Positions 30,701 through 38,493 of a stretch of DNA of 64,000 bases are shown here, one piece after another (positions within the stretch are counted from its first letter, which is position 1; every line of letters begins with the position of its first letter). The stretch is taken from positions 1 to 64,000 of the forward strand of contig NZ_BDBN01000034.1 in NCBI RefSeq assembly GCF_001613005.1. The letters are read 5' to 3'. The DNA is from Nocardia nova NBRC 15556 (GTDB taxonomy: Bacteria; Actinomycetota; Actinomycetes; Mycobacteriales; Mycobacteriaceae). Below the pieces are notes generated by a model. The model worked only from the letters and a program-made list of their open reading frames with translations, ran no database searches and was not told where the DNA came from. The position numbers and the translations under genes are program-made.

Positions 30701-31056
30701 TACCACATCGTACAAGTCGCGGGGCACATGTTCTGCCGAACGCGGAACCGGGCCGAGACGCTCGCCGGTGCTGCCGGGCGCGCCGCAGGAGCCGGCCTGC
30801 GCCGGTCCGCGCGGACCGGCGCACATCGGGTGTTTGCACACAATTTACGGGCCCGAATTCTCCGCGAAGCCCAGCCGGCCACGATCGGCCCTAGACTCGC
30901 AGCCACGTTTCGGATATCGAGACGACTCGTCGTTCGACCAGTGCCGCGCGAACTCCGTCTGCGCGCCTCACCGAGGCGCCACCCCGCTGTCCGGGCTCGA
31001 TTCGGTGCACCTGTGCTGCCGCTGAACCTTCCCGGACCGTCTCCCGGGAGGTAACG
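30701..31056. other. 356-bp divergent intergenic region with a 26-bp palindrome
   Basis: No gene is seen here. It separates the MetE-like gene (minus) from the WS/DGAT gene (plus) and must hold both promoters. A perfect 26-bp palindrome at 30798-30823 (half-site TGCGCCGGTCCGC) could be an operator or a hairpin. The WS/DGAT ribosome-binding site GGGAGG is at the right end. Confidence 0.5.
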
Positions 31057-32580
31057 ATGACCGGCTCGTCCAGCACTGTCTCGCACGCACGGGAGACCCA
31101 CGCGCGAGAGACCACCGTCCACCTGCGCACCCCCGGCGAGTCGTTGACCAGCGGTGCGCAGCGCGCGGCCGCGCCGGCGTCCACGACGATCCCGGCCGCG
31201 GCGGAAATCGGACCACCGCGGCAGTTGAGCGCCCTGGATCTGCATCTGCTGGACAGCGAAACCGCAGCGGCGCCCATGCATATCGGCGCCGTGATGCTGC
31301 TCGATTCGGGCCGCGGGCCGCGCGGCCCGCTGGATGCCGGCACACTGCGGCGGCTGTTCGCCGCCCGGCTGCACCTCGTGGCGCCGCTGCGCCGCCGGGT
31401 ACGCACCGTGCCGCTGGGCCTCGACGAGCCGTACTGGGAAGATTGCGCCGCCGTCGATCTCGGTTTCCACGTGCGGCACGTGCGATTGCCCGACGGTGCG
31501 ACCGACGCCGACCTCGCCGACTACGTCGCCCGCCGCCACGCCCAGCCGCTCGACCGATCCCGTCCGCTGTGGGAATGCCATCTCGTCTCCGGACTCTCGG
31601 GCGGCCGTCAGGCGGTCTACACGAAGGTGCACCACGCGGTGATCGACGGCGTGTCCGCGGCGGAGATCATGGGCGCGATCCTCGACATCTCCGAAACCCC
31701 CACGGCCACACCGCTACCCGAGGCCGGTATGCGCCGCGATCGCACGCCCTCGATCGTCGAGATGCTGGCCCGCAGCGCTCCCAAGGCGGTGACCCGCCAG
31801 TCGGCCCGCACGCGCGCTGCCCTCGACGCGGTGCCGACACTGCTGCGCACCCGGGACGCATTCCGCGCCAAGCACGACGATGTCCCGTTCAACCAGCCGC
31901 TCACCACGACCCGCAGCGTCGCCTACACCTCACTGCCCCTCGCGGCGGTCAAGGCGATCAAGAAATCGATCGACGGCACCGTCAACGATGTCGTGATGGC
32001 TCTGTGCACCTCGGCGTTGCGCAACTGGATGCTCGACCGCGAACTTCCCATCGACCGGCCCCTGCTGGCCGCGATCCCGGTCTCGGTGCGCACACCCGAG
32101 CAGTTCGGCAGTGCGGGAAATCAGTTCTCGCTCATGCTGTCCCAACTGCCGATCGGGGAGAACGATCCACACGCCCGGCTGAAACTGCTGCACAACAATC
32201 TGCTCGTGGCCAAGGACCGGTTCGGCAAACAGCCACCGACCCTGCTGCACGAACTGACCACAATGCTCACACCGGCCCTGCACGGGCTGCCGACGCGTGC
32301 GCTGCTGCGCGCCGCGGCCCCCACCCTTCCCCTGGTCAACCTGATCGTCTCGAACGTCCCTGGACCACAGCTCCCGCTGTATCTCGACGGAATCCGCGTA
32401 CTGGCCAGCTATCCGGTCTCGGTGCTCACCGAGTTGTCCGGCAGCCTGAACATCACGGTGATGTCCTACGACGGTCACCTCGACTTCGGCATCGTCGCCT
32501 GCCCGGAAGCCGTTCCCGACGTCTGGGACATCACCACCCACCTCGCCGATGCGCTGTCGGAGTTGCAGCGGAGCTCGTGA
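31057..32580 (+). CDS. Wax ester synthase/diacylglycerol acyltransferase (WS/DGAT)
   Basis: This 507-aa protein has the catalytic motif HHAVIDG at about residues 194-200, after the PLWECHLV strand. Further conserved blocks are GTVNDVVMALCTSALRNWM and NLIVSNVPGPQLPLYLDG, as in mycobacterial Tgs proteins. It transfers acyl-CoA to diacylglycerol or fatty alcohol to make storage lipid at the membrane. About 50 Thr/Ala/Pro-rich residues precede the conserved QLSALDLHLLDSETAAAPMHIG start of the domain. ATG 31057 has GGGAGG 5 nt upstream. The downstream thioesterase may be functionally linked through the acyl-CoA pool. Confidence 0.95.
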   Translation: MTGSSSTVSHARETHARETTVHLRTPGESLTSGAQRAAAPASTTIPAAAEIGPPRQLSALDLHLLDSETAAAPMHIGAVMLLDSGRGPRGPLDAGTLRRLFAARLHLVAPLRRRVRTVPLGLDEPYWEDCAAVDLGFHVRHVRLPDGATDADLADYVARRHAQPLDRSRPLWECHLVSGLSGGRQAVYTKVHHAVIDGVSAAEIMGAILDISETPTATPLPEAGMRRDRTPSIVEMLARSAPKAVTRQSARTRAALDAVPTLLRTRDAFRAKHDDVPFNQPLTTTRSVAYTSLPLAAVKAIKKSIDGTVNDVVMALCTSALRNWMLDRELPIDRPLLAAIPVSVRTPEQFGSAGNQFSLMLSQLPIGENDPHARLKLLHNNLLVAKDRFGKQPPTLLHELTTMLTPALHGLPTRALLRAAAPTLPLVNLIVSNVPGPQLPLYLDGIRVLASYPVSVLTELSGSLNITVMSYDGHLDFGIVACPEAVPDVWDITTHLADALSELQRSS

Positions 32581-32600
32581 CGCGACGCGCGACTTTGGTA

Positions 32601-32631
32601 ATATGACTCTCCAATAACGAGAACGTCATAT
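32601..32631 (+). promoter_or_regulatory. Candidate operator of the thioesterase gene
   Basis: Inverted repeat ATATGAC-N17-GTCATAT in an AT-rich patch directly upstream of the thioesterase gene. A TAATAT -10-like element (32599-32604) overlaps the left arm, so a bound repressor would block the promoter. The regulator is unknown. Confidence 0.45.
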
Positions 32632-32647
32632 ACGCACGAGGGGTCCG

Positions 32648-33556
32648 ATGGTCGACGATCCGCACGCCGGGGCGGGCCCGGGCGGGCCACCGTGGAGCCA
32701 GGCCGAGCTGTCGCGCCTCATGGACGTACGCCCTTGTGGCGCAGGACATTACGTAGCGCCCGCGCACGGTCCGACGGTCCGCAACGTCGTCGAGGCCGGT
32801 CAGATGCTCGGCGACGCGATCGTGGCGGCCGCCAAGGAAGTGCCACGACAGCGGGTGGTGTCGGCGTCGATGATCTTCTCGCGGGTCGCCGCCCACGACG
32901 CGCTGCTGGACGTCGAGGTCGAGGTCCTGCACTCGGGTCGCACCTACAGCACGGCGCAGGTCCGGGTGCGCCAGGACGACACACTGCGGTGTGCGGGCAC
33001 GGTGCTCCTCGACGCCGGCGCGCCCGACCTGATCCGTTCGGCCGCGCCGATGCCGGTCGTCGATCCACCGGACGAGTCGACGCCGCTGGATATTCCGGGA
33101 ACGGAGGTCGACGGCCGCGACATGCGTGTGGTCGGCGGCGCGTACAGTCCCGATCCCGGACATGTGGGCCCGCCGGAACTGTTCGTATGGACGCGGTACC
33201 GCGACGCGCCGGATGCCTACTACCTGCACGCGGCGCTGCTGGCGCAGTCGTGCGCGCACTGGACGGTGGCCGCGGCGCTGCGGCCGCATCCCGACTACGG
33301 TGAATCGATGGCACATTCCGCGATCTCGACCGGAATCACCATGGCCACCATCGCCTTTCACGACGAACCGGATGTGACGCAGTGGCTGCTGTACGGCACC
33401 CGCGTCGTCTACGCCGGACGCGGCCACGCCCAGAGCGAAGGACGGGTACACGCCGCCGACGGACGATTGACGGCCACCTACAGCGTGCACGCGATGGTGC
33501 GTGCGTTCCGGCCGGCCGATACCGCTGTCCGCACCCGGGCCGGCACCGTACTCTGA
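32648..33556 (+). CDS. Acyl-CoA thioesterase (TesB-like double hotdog)
   Basis: This 302-aa protein reads as two hotdog halves. The first has GQMLGDAIVAAAKEVPRQRVVSASMIFSRV and TYSTAQVRVRQDD, the second has YLHAALLAQSCAHWTVAAAL and MATIAFHDEPDVTQWLLYGTRV, where the DEP-x-D-V-x-QW segment matches the TesB-type pattern ending in H-x-W. It should hydrolyse fatty acyl-CoA or a related CoA ester in the cytoplasm. The start ATG follows GAGGGG by 5 nt. It is preceded by an AT-rich inverted repeat likely to regulate it and followed 37 bp later by a DUF427 gene. Confidence 0.85.
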   Translation: MVDDPHAGAGPGGPPWSQAELSRLMDVRPCGAGHYVAPAHGPTVRNVVEAGQMLGDAIVAAAKEVPRQRVVSASMIFSRVAAHDALLDVEVEVLHSGRTYSTAQVRVRQDDTLRCAGTVLLDAGAPDLIRSAAPMPVVDPPDESTPLDIPGTEVDGRDMRVVGGAYSPDPGHVGPPELFVWTRYRDAPDAYYLHAALLAQSCAHWTVAAALRPHPDYGESMAHSAISTGITMATIAFHDEPDVTQWLLYGTRVVYAGRGHAQSEGRVHAADGRLTATYSVHAMVRAFRPADTAVRTRAGTVL

Positions 33557-33593
33557 CCATCCGTATTCCGGGGCAACACGTTCGGAGGAACAC

Positions 33594-34025
33594 ATGCAAG
33601 CGTCCGGCTTCGCCGAGTGGCCCGACTATCGCATCGACGTGCGGCGCATTCGCAATCTGGTCCGCGTCTCGCACGACGACCGGCACCTGGCCGAGACCAC
33701 CGCGAGTCTGCTCGTGGCCGAACAGGATCACGGGATCGTGTTCTACATTCCGGTCGCCGATGTGCGCTTCGACCTGCTCACCCTGGACGAACAGCTCACC
33801 TCGCGCTGCTCCTTCAAGGGCCGGGCCCGGTATTGGCGCCCGCACGACAGCGCGGAGCCGATCGCGTGGGAGTACACCGATCCCTATCCGGAGGTGGCGT
33901 TGATCCGCGACCACATCGGCTTCTATCAGGATCGGGTCCGTCTCGAGGTCGGCGTGGCGACCCCGGCCGTGTCGGGTGTGCGGCAGCGGGCGGAGGCCGG
34001 AAGCACACCGCGCGCCGCCGAATAG
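33594..34025 (+). CDS. DUF427 family protein
   Basis: This 143-aa DUF427 protein shows the family core: YRIDVRRIRNLVRVSHDDRHLAETTASLLV, then the IVFYIPVADVRFDLL strand, CSFKGRARYWR and IAWEYTDPYPEVALIRDHIGFYQDRV. The fold is a small beta-barrel of unknown role. ATG 33594 has GGAGGAA 4-6 nt upstream. It follows the thioesterase in the same direction, so the two are probably co-transcribed, and it converges with the sterol-desaturase-like gene only 3 bp away. Confidence 0.9.
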   Translation: MQASGFAEWPDYRIDVRRIRNLVRVSHDDRHLAETTASLLVAEQDHGIVFYIPVADVRFDLLTLDEQLTSRCSFKGRARYWRPHDSAEPIAWEYTDPYPEVALIRDHIGFYQDRVRLEVGVATPAVSGVRQRAEAGSTPRAAE

Positions 34026-34028
34026 TCC

Positions 34029-34922
34029 TCAGCACCCCCCGTCGGCGGTGAAGGGATGGCGCAGCTGCGCCGGATAGGCGGTGGGATAGTCCGGTTTCGC
34101 CGCCATGCCGAGTTCGGCGGAGGTGAATCGGCGCGCGGGATCGAAGGAGTAGGTCCGGTAGAGGTGGTCCCAGATCAGCGTGAACAGCCCGAAGTTCACA
34201 TCGCCGGCACCGGCCCATTTGAGGTGGTGGAAACGGTGCCCCGCGTTGAGGGCGAGCACGTGTTTCGCCGGGCCGACGCGGTAGTCGGCATTGGAATGCT
34301 GGAGCAGCAGTTGCACGGCGACCGCCACGGCCAGCGCGCCGGCGACATGGACCGGCAGGCCGGCCAGGATCAGGGGCGCCACCCCCGCGGCCGTTTCGAT
34401 CGCCTGGTGCACAGGGTGTTTCATCAGACCGTTGAGTCCGTAGAACCGGGTGACGCTGTGGTGCACGGCATGGAATCGCCACAGCACGCCGATCTTGTGG
34501 CTGGCCAGATGTACGGTCGTGATCCCGAAATCGGCGACCACGATCGCCACGAGAGCCTGGGCCAGGAACGGCCAGTGCCGCGGCCAGAGATCCGGGCCCG
34601 GAGCCACGGCCGCCACCAGCGGAATCACCGCCACACCGGCCAGAGTCATGGTTTCGTTCACCACGGCATGGATGCGGTCGCGGCGAGTGTCGTCGTGGTC
34701 GGTATTCCACGACCGCTCGTACGGAATGACCCGCTCGGTGAGGAACGACGACGCCACGGCGATCATCAGCAGCGGTAGCAGCCACACCTCCGCAGCGCCG
34801 GCGGCCGACAGGGCGATCGCGGCGCCGTCGATGCCGAGCAGCATGAACGGCACATAGCAGTAGCGCAGAACACATTGCGGGACAGACTGTTTCGTCTTCT
34901 TCGCCGTGGTGGTATCGGTCAC
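34029..34922 (-). CDS. Sterol desaturase/fatty acid hydroxylase family membrane protein
   Basis: This 297-aa integral membrane di-iron enzyme carries three His clusters: HLASHK (about residue 152), HAVHHS (about 165) and HRFHHL (about 238). These are the HX3H, HX2HH and HX2HH motifs of the superfamily. Hydrophobic helices lie around residues 25-60 and 95-145 and between the His boxes. It probably hydroxylates or desaturates a lipid using O2 and an external electron donor; the substrate is unknown. GTG 34922 has GAGG 8 nt upstream and is preferred over a TTG six codons earlier. It is encoded next to an AraC-type regulator on the same strand. Confidence 0.88.
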   Translation of the reverse strand: MTDTTTAKKTKQSVPQCVLRYCYVPFMLLGIDGAAIALSAAGAAEVWLLPLLMIAVASSFLTERVIPYERSWNTDHDDTRRDRIHAVVNETMTLAGVAVIPLVAAVAPGPDLWPRHWPFLAQALVAIVVADFGITTVHLASHKIGVLWRFHAVHHSVTRFYGLNGLMKHPVHQAIETAAGVAPLILAGLPVHVAGALAVAVAVQLLLQHSNADYRVGPAKHVLALNAGHRFHHLKWAGAGDVNFGLFTLIWDHLYRTYSFDPARRFTSAELGMAAKPDYPTAYPAQLRHPFTADGGC

Positions 34923-34968
34923 CGTTCCAGCCTCGCGCAACTGCCGCCGGGGCGATTGAACGATTCGG

Positions 34969-35829
34969 CTAGGTCGCGGAATCGATGTCCACGCGGACGT
35001 TGCGGCTCAGCGCGGACGGCGGCAGGCCGAAGGTGGCACGGCAGGTTCGGGACAGGTGCGCACTGTCGGCGAATCCCGCCGCATGCGCCGCGGCGGTCAC
35101 ATCGTCACCGGCCGCGGTCCGCGCGACGGCGGTCATGACGCGCAGCCACAACACGTACCGGCGCAGCGGCAACCCGACCTGTTCGGTGAACACGTGGGTC
35201 AGCCGGCTCGTCGACATCCCCAGCCGCCCGGCCACGGTGCCGGTGCGCACCGGGCCCGCCGCGATCAGCTCGGGGAGCAGTTCCAGCGCGGCGCTGACAC
35301 CCGGATGGCGCGGCGGTGGTGCGGCCCCGGCGCCCACCGACCGGGTCAGCGCCGACACCGCGGCGCGCAGGTCGCGGACGGCCGGATCGAGGCCGGCCAG
35401 GAGCTCGGCGCCCGCCCAGTCCGCGCCGAGACGGTGCTCCACCGCACTACCCAGCGCGGATTCCGGATCGACGAACAGCGCGACCGCAGTACGGGCGCCC
35501 GTCATGATCGCGTGCCCGGTATCGGAGGGAATCCCCAGCCGAGTTCCGGTGTGCACGCGCCCGTCGTCGCCGACCACTCGCAGATCCCTCGCCGCGACCA
35601 TCAGCTGTACCGCATGGTGAGCGTGCCGTTCGGTCGGCCCGATCGCGCCCGCGTACGCCAGCACGCCCGGCAGCAGCAGCGCCGCGCCCGACCATCGCCC
35701 AGCATCCGGAACATCGGTTACCGCAACGACTTTCGAGCGATCGACCGCCGCGCCGGCACCCTCGCACCCTGTCTCGCGCAGGAACGGGCCTTCGGCGTCG
35801 GAGAAGTCACTCGGCATGTATCGAACCAT
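34969..35829 (-). CDS. AraC family transcriptional regulator
   Basis: This 286-aa protein has an N-terminal cupin-like sensing half with HAHHAVQLMVA near residue 65 and a C-terminal double-HTH domain: VAGRLGMSTSRLTHVFTEQVGLPLRRYVLWLR, then AAAHAAGFADSAHLSRTCRATFGLPPS. The ligand is unknown. It lies 46 bp upstream of the sterol-desaturase-like gene on the same strand, which it may regulate. The start is uncertain (ATG 35829 or 35817); neither has a clear ribosome-binding site. Confidence 0.85.
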   Translation of the reverse strand: MVRYMPSDFSDAEGPFLRETGCEGAGAAVDRSKVVAVTDVPDAGRWSGAALLLPGVLAYAGAIGPTERHAHHAVQLMVAARDLRVVGDDGRVHTGTRLGIPSDTGHAIMTGARTAVALFVDPESALGSAVEHRLGADWAGAELLAGLDPAVRDLRAAVSALTRSVGAGAAPPPRHPGVSAALELLPELIAAGPVRTGTVAGRLGMSTSRLTHVFTEQVGLPLRRYVLWLRVMTAVARTAAGDDVTAAAHAAGFADSAHLSRTCRATFGLPPSALSRNVRVDIDSAT

Positions 35830-35906
35830 CGGACGGGAAGCGGGAACCCGCCTATCCTGCCATCCGCCGACCGCACGCGGCAGCGGCTCTCCGCACCGCC
35901 TCGGAC

Positions 35907-36404
35907 TCAGGCGATGACCTCCTGGAGTTTGCCGGTGCCGACGTCGAAGACGAAGACGAAGCCGCGCAGCGAGGTCGTCTTCGTCACGAACGGGCTGGCC
36001 TCGATTCGCCGAATCGACTGGCGCACATCCGCATCCAGATCGTCGAAAGCCTCGGTAGCCCATTCGGGTTCGATGCCCACCTCGTCCTGAATTCCGCGTT
36101 TGAACTCGTCGTCGGTGAAGGTCAGCATGCCGCAGTCGGTGTGATGGATCAGGATGATCTCGGTGGTGCCCAGCAACCGCTGACTGATTGCCAGCGAACG
36201 GATCTCGTCGTCGGTCACCACCCCGCCCGCATTGCGGATGACGTGCGCCTCCCCCTCCTCGAGGCCGAGAACGCGGTAGACGTCCAGCCGCGCGTCCATG
36301 CACGCCACGACGGCGACGTGCTTGCTCGGCGGCAGCGGAAGCGGTCCGCTGAACTGTGCTGCGTATTCGGCGTTGTTGGCCAGAAGCTCGTCGGTCACGG
36401 TCAT
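35907..36404 (-). CDS. canA: Beta-carbonic anhydrase (Rv1284-like)
   Basis: This 165-aa protein closely resembles M. tuberculosis Rv1284: MTVTDELLANN, then VACMDARLD (zinc Cys and the Asp-Arg dyad), GEAHVIRNAGG and HHTDCGMLTF (zinc His and Cys). It interconverts CO2 and bicarbonate in the cytoplasm, for pH balance and carboxylation reactions. ATG 36404 gives the same N terminus as Rv1284 and has GAAGGGC upstream; 11 codons before it are not conserved. Confidence 0.95.
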   Translation of the reverse strand: MTVTDELLANNAEYAAQFSGPLPLPPSKHVAVVACMDARLDVYRVLGLEEGEAHVIRNAGGVVTDDEIRSLAISQRLLGTTEIILIHHTDCGMLTFTDDEFKRGIQDEVGIEPEWATEAFDDLDADVRQSIRRIEASPFVTKTTSLRGFVFVFDVGTGKLQEVIA

Positions 36405-36555
36405 GATCGCGCCCTTCGTCGGGGTAGCTGCGGACATTCACATGTACGCATGGATCGTGACTCCCGCCCGCCGCGAACACCAGGTATTCGCTCAGCGTGA
36501 AGTCAACGGTTGCCGATCGGGTGACACGACCGCCGCGCGTCGGCCGGGCGCGGAT

Positions 36556-37887
36556 TCACGGACGCATCGCCTTCGCCGCGTGCGCGATGCGCGATTCCGG
36601 GTGGGCGCGACGAGTGCGCACGCTGTTGACCAGCGCGAGTATTGCGCCCAGGCCGACCAGGACCAACCCGCGCGCCCATATGTCGGCATCGATGCGGGTG
36701 AACAGGTAGAGGCAGGAGGCCAGTGCCAGCCACGGAACGAGCGTCGGGACGCGGAAGTGGTCGGTGTCGACGGGATGGCGGCGCTCGAGCAGAACCGAAC
36801 AGTTCACCGCCGCGAAGACGACGAGCAGAAGCAGAACCAGAGTTTCGGCCAGCACGGCGACCTCGCCGGTGAGCGCGAGGGCGACGGATACGCCCGAGGT
36901 CGCCACCACCGCGACCCACGGAGTGCGACGGCCGGGAAGCAGGCGGGTCAGCACCGCCGGCAGCAGTCCGTCGCGTGCCATGCCGTAGGCCAGCCGCGAG
37001 GCCATGATGCCGGTCAGCAATGCGCCGTTGGCGACGGCGACCAGGGCGATCACACTGAACAACCGGTCGGGCACCCCGCCGGCCCGGCGCACCACCTCGA
37101 GCAGCGGACCGCTCGACCGTGCCAGTTCGCCGGTGGGCACGGCGGCACTGGCGACCACACCCACCAGCACGTACACCACTCCGGCGGTGAGCAGCGCGCC
37201 GAACAGCGCGAACGGGTACGAGCGACGCGGATCGCGCACCTCCTCCGCCAGATTCACCGAGGTCTCGAAACCGACGAAGGAGTAGAAGGCCAGCACCGTC
37301 CCCGCGAGCACTGCCGGAACCGGACCGTGTTCCGCGGTGCCGATCTCGGTGAGCCTGCCGGGATCGGCGTCACCGCGAACCAGGATCCACGCACCCAACC
37401 CGATGATCAGCACCAGCCCACTGAGCTCGATCAGACTCGCCGCCACATTGGCGCGCAGCGATTCCTTGATCCCCCGAATGTTGAGCAACGCCAGCGCGAC
37501 CAGGAAGACCACGATGACCAGCGCGGTCGGTGCGGACACAAGCGCTTGGAGATAGTCACCGGCGAATGCCCGCGCCAGCGCCCCCACCGACACCACACCC
37601 GCGGCGAGCATGCAGAAGCCGACCAGCGAACCGGCGGCGGGTCCCAGTGCGCGGGTCGCGTAGTGCGCCGAACCACCGGCCCGCGGGTACTTCGTCGCCA
37701 GCTCGGCATACGACGCCGCGGTGAGTGTGGCCAGTCCGAGGGCGACGGCCAGCGGTAACCAGACCGCACCGCCCGACGCCTGCGCCACGGAACCGATCAG
37801 CACGTACACGCCGGCCCCGAGCACGTCGCCCAGGATGAAGAAGTACAGCAGAGGCGTACTGACGGCGCGCTTCAACGAACGGGGCAT
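36556..37887 (-). CDS. APC superfamily amino-acid permease
   Basis: This 443-aa protein has about 12 membrane helices. The first unwound helix has the APC substrate motif ILGDVLGAGVYVLIG near residue 20, and ATKYPRAGGSAHY follows the second helix. The loop VGFETSVNLAEEVRDPRRSYP and the helix MASRLAYGMARDGLLP are typical of cationic amino-acid/YfnA-type transporters. It should import an amino acid by proton symport or exchange. ATG 37887 is used; a GTG three codons earlier (37896) is equally possible. Confidence 0.92.
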   Translation of the reverse strand: MPRSLKRAVSTPLLYFFILGDVLGAGVYVLIGSVAQASGGAVWLPLAVALGLATLTAASYAELATKYPRAGGSAHYATRALGPAAGSLVGFCMLAAGVVSVGALARAFAGDYLQALVSAPTALVIVVFLVALALLNIRGIKESLRANVAASLIELSGLVLIIGLGAWILVRGDADPGRLTEIGTAEHGPVPAVLAGTVLAFYSFVGFETSVNLAEEVRDPRRSYPFALFGALLTAGVVYVLVGVVASAAVPTGELARSSGPLLEVVRRAGGVPDRLFSVIALVAVANGALLTGIMASRLAYGMARDGLLPAVLTRLLPGRRTPWVAVVATSGVSVALALTGEVAVLAETLVLLLLVVFAAVNCSVLLERRHPVDTDHFRVPTLVPWLALASCLYLFTRIDADIWARGLVLVGLGAILALVNSVRTRRAHPESRIAHAAKAMRP

Positions 37888-37979
37888 ATCGGCCACGTAC
37901 CCGCCCGGCGCGCATCGAACCGAAAATGCCGGTGACCGTGCGCCGACATGCGGGTCGCCGGACGGCCGCGTTCGCAGCC

Positions 37980-38402
37980 CTATCCGTCGCCGCGGCGGTC
38001 CGAGTCCTCGTCGCCCGGTACCCGTACCGTCCTGCGAGCGCACTCTTTTTCGACCCAGCGGCAGATGATGTCCACGACGTATTCACGCTCGGGCGTGGTC
38101 AGTTCGCGGCCCTTGCCGATGCCGTGCGTTCGCTGCAGACAGCTGCGACAGCAGGTGCCGGTGGCGTGCTGAGCGCGAAAGACCGGATGACCGCCCCAGG
38201 GAGTCTGCTTCCCGTCCTTCGCGGGATGAGCCGGCGCGAGCCGCTTGCCGATGAGATCGGCCGCGTGCTCGCGCACCACCGTCATGCCACGCAGCGCGAC
38301 GAACTCCATCTCGGGTTCACGCAGGTGGAACTTCGCCCGGAACGGCTGCCGCGCGATGGCAGCGAGGCGAGCGTCGAGAGTTGCGTGGTCCAGCCGCACC
38401 AC
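37980..38402 (-). CDS. DUF4186 family protein
   Basis: This 140-aa protein shows the DUF4186 core: FRAKFHLREPEMEFVALRGM, then HAADLIGKRLAPAHPAKDGKQTPW, HPVFRAQHATGTCCRSCLQRTHGI and LTTPEREYVVDIICRWVE. The Cys pair (TCCRSC) with neighbouring His residues suggests metal binding. The function is unknown. It precedes the APC permease on the same strand with a 92-bp gap. Confidence 0.88.
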   Translation of the reverse strand: MVRLDHATLDARLAAIARQPFRAKFHLREPEMEFVALRGMTVVREHAADLIGKRLAPAHPAKDGKQTPWGGHPVFRAQHATGTCCRSCLQRTHGIGKGRELTTPEREYVVDIICRWVEKECARRTVRVPGDEDSDRRGDG

Positions 38403-38493
38403 ACCAGCCTAGAACGACCGGCCGACACGACCGTTCGCCCGGACGAGCGGCTACGACAGCTCCGCATCCGGCCACGGTCCGGCATCGGGAGGC

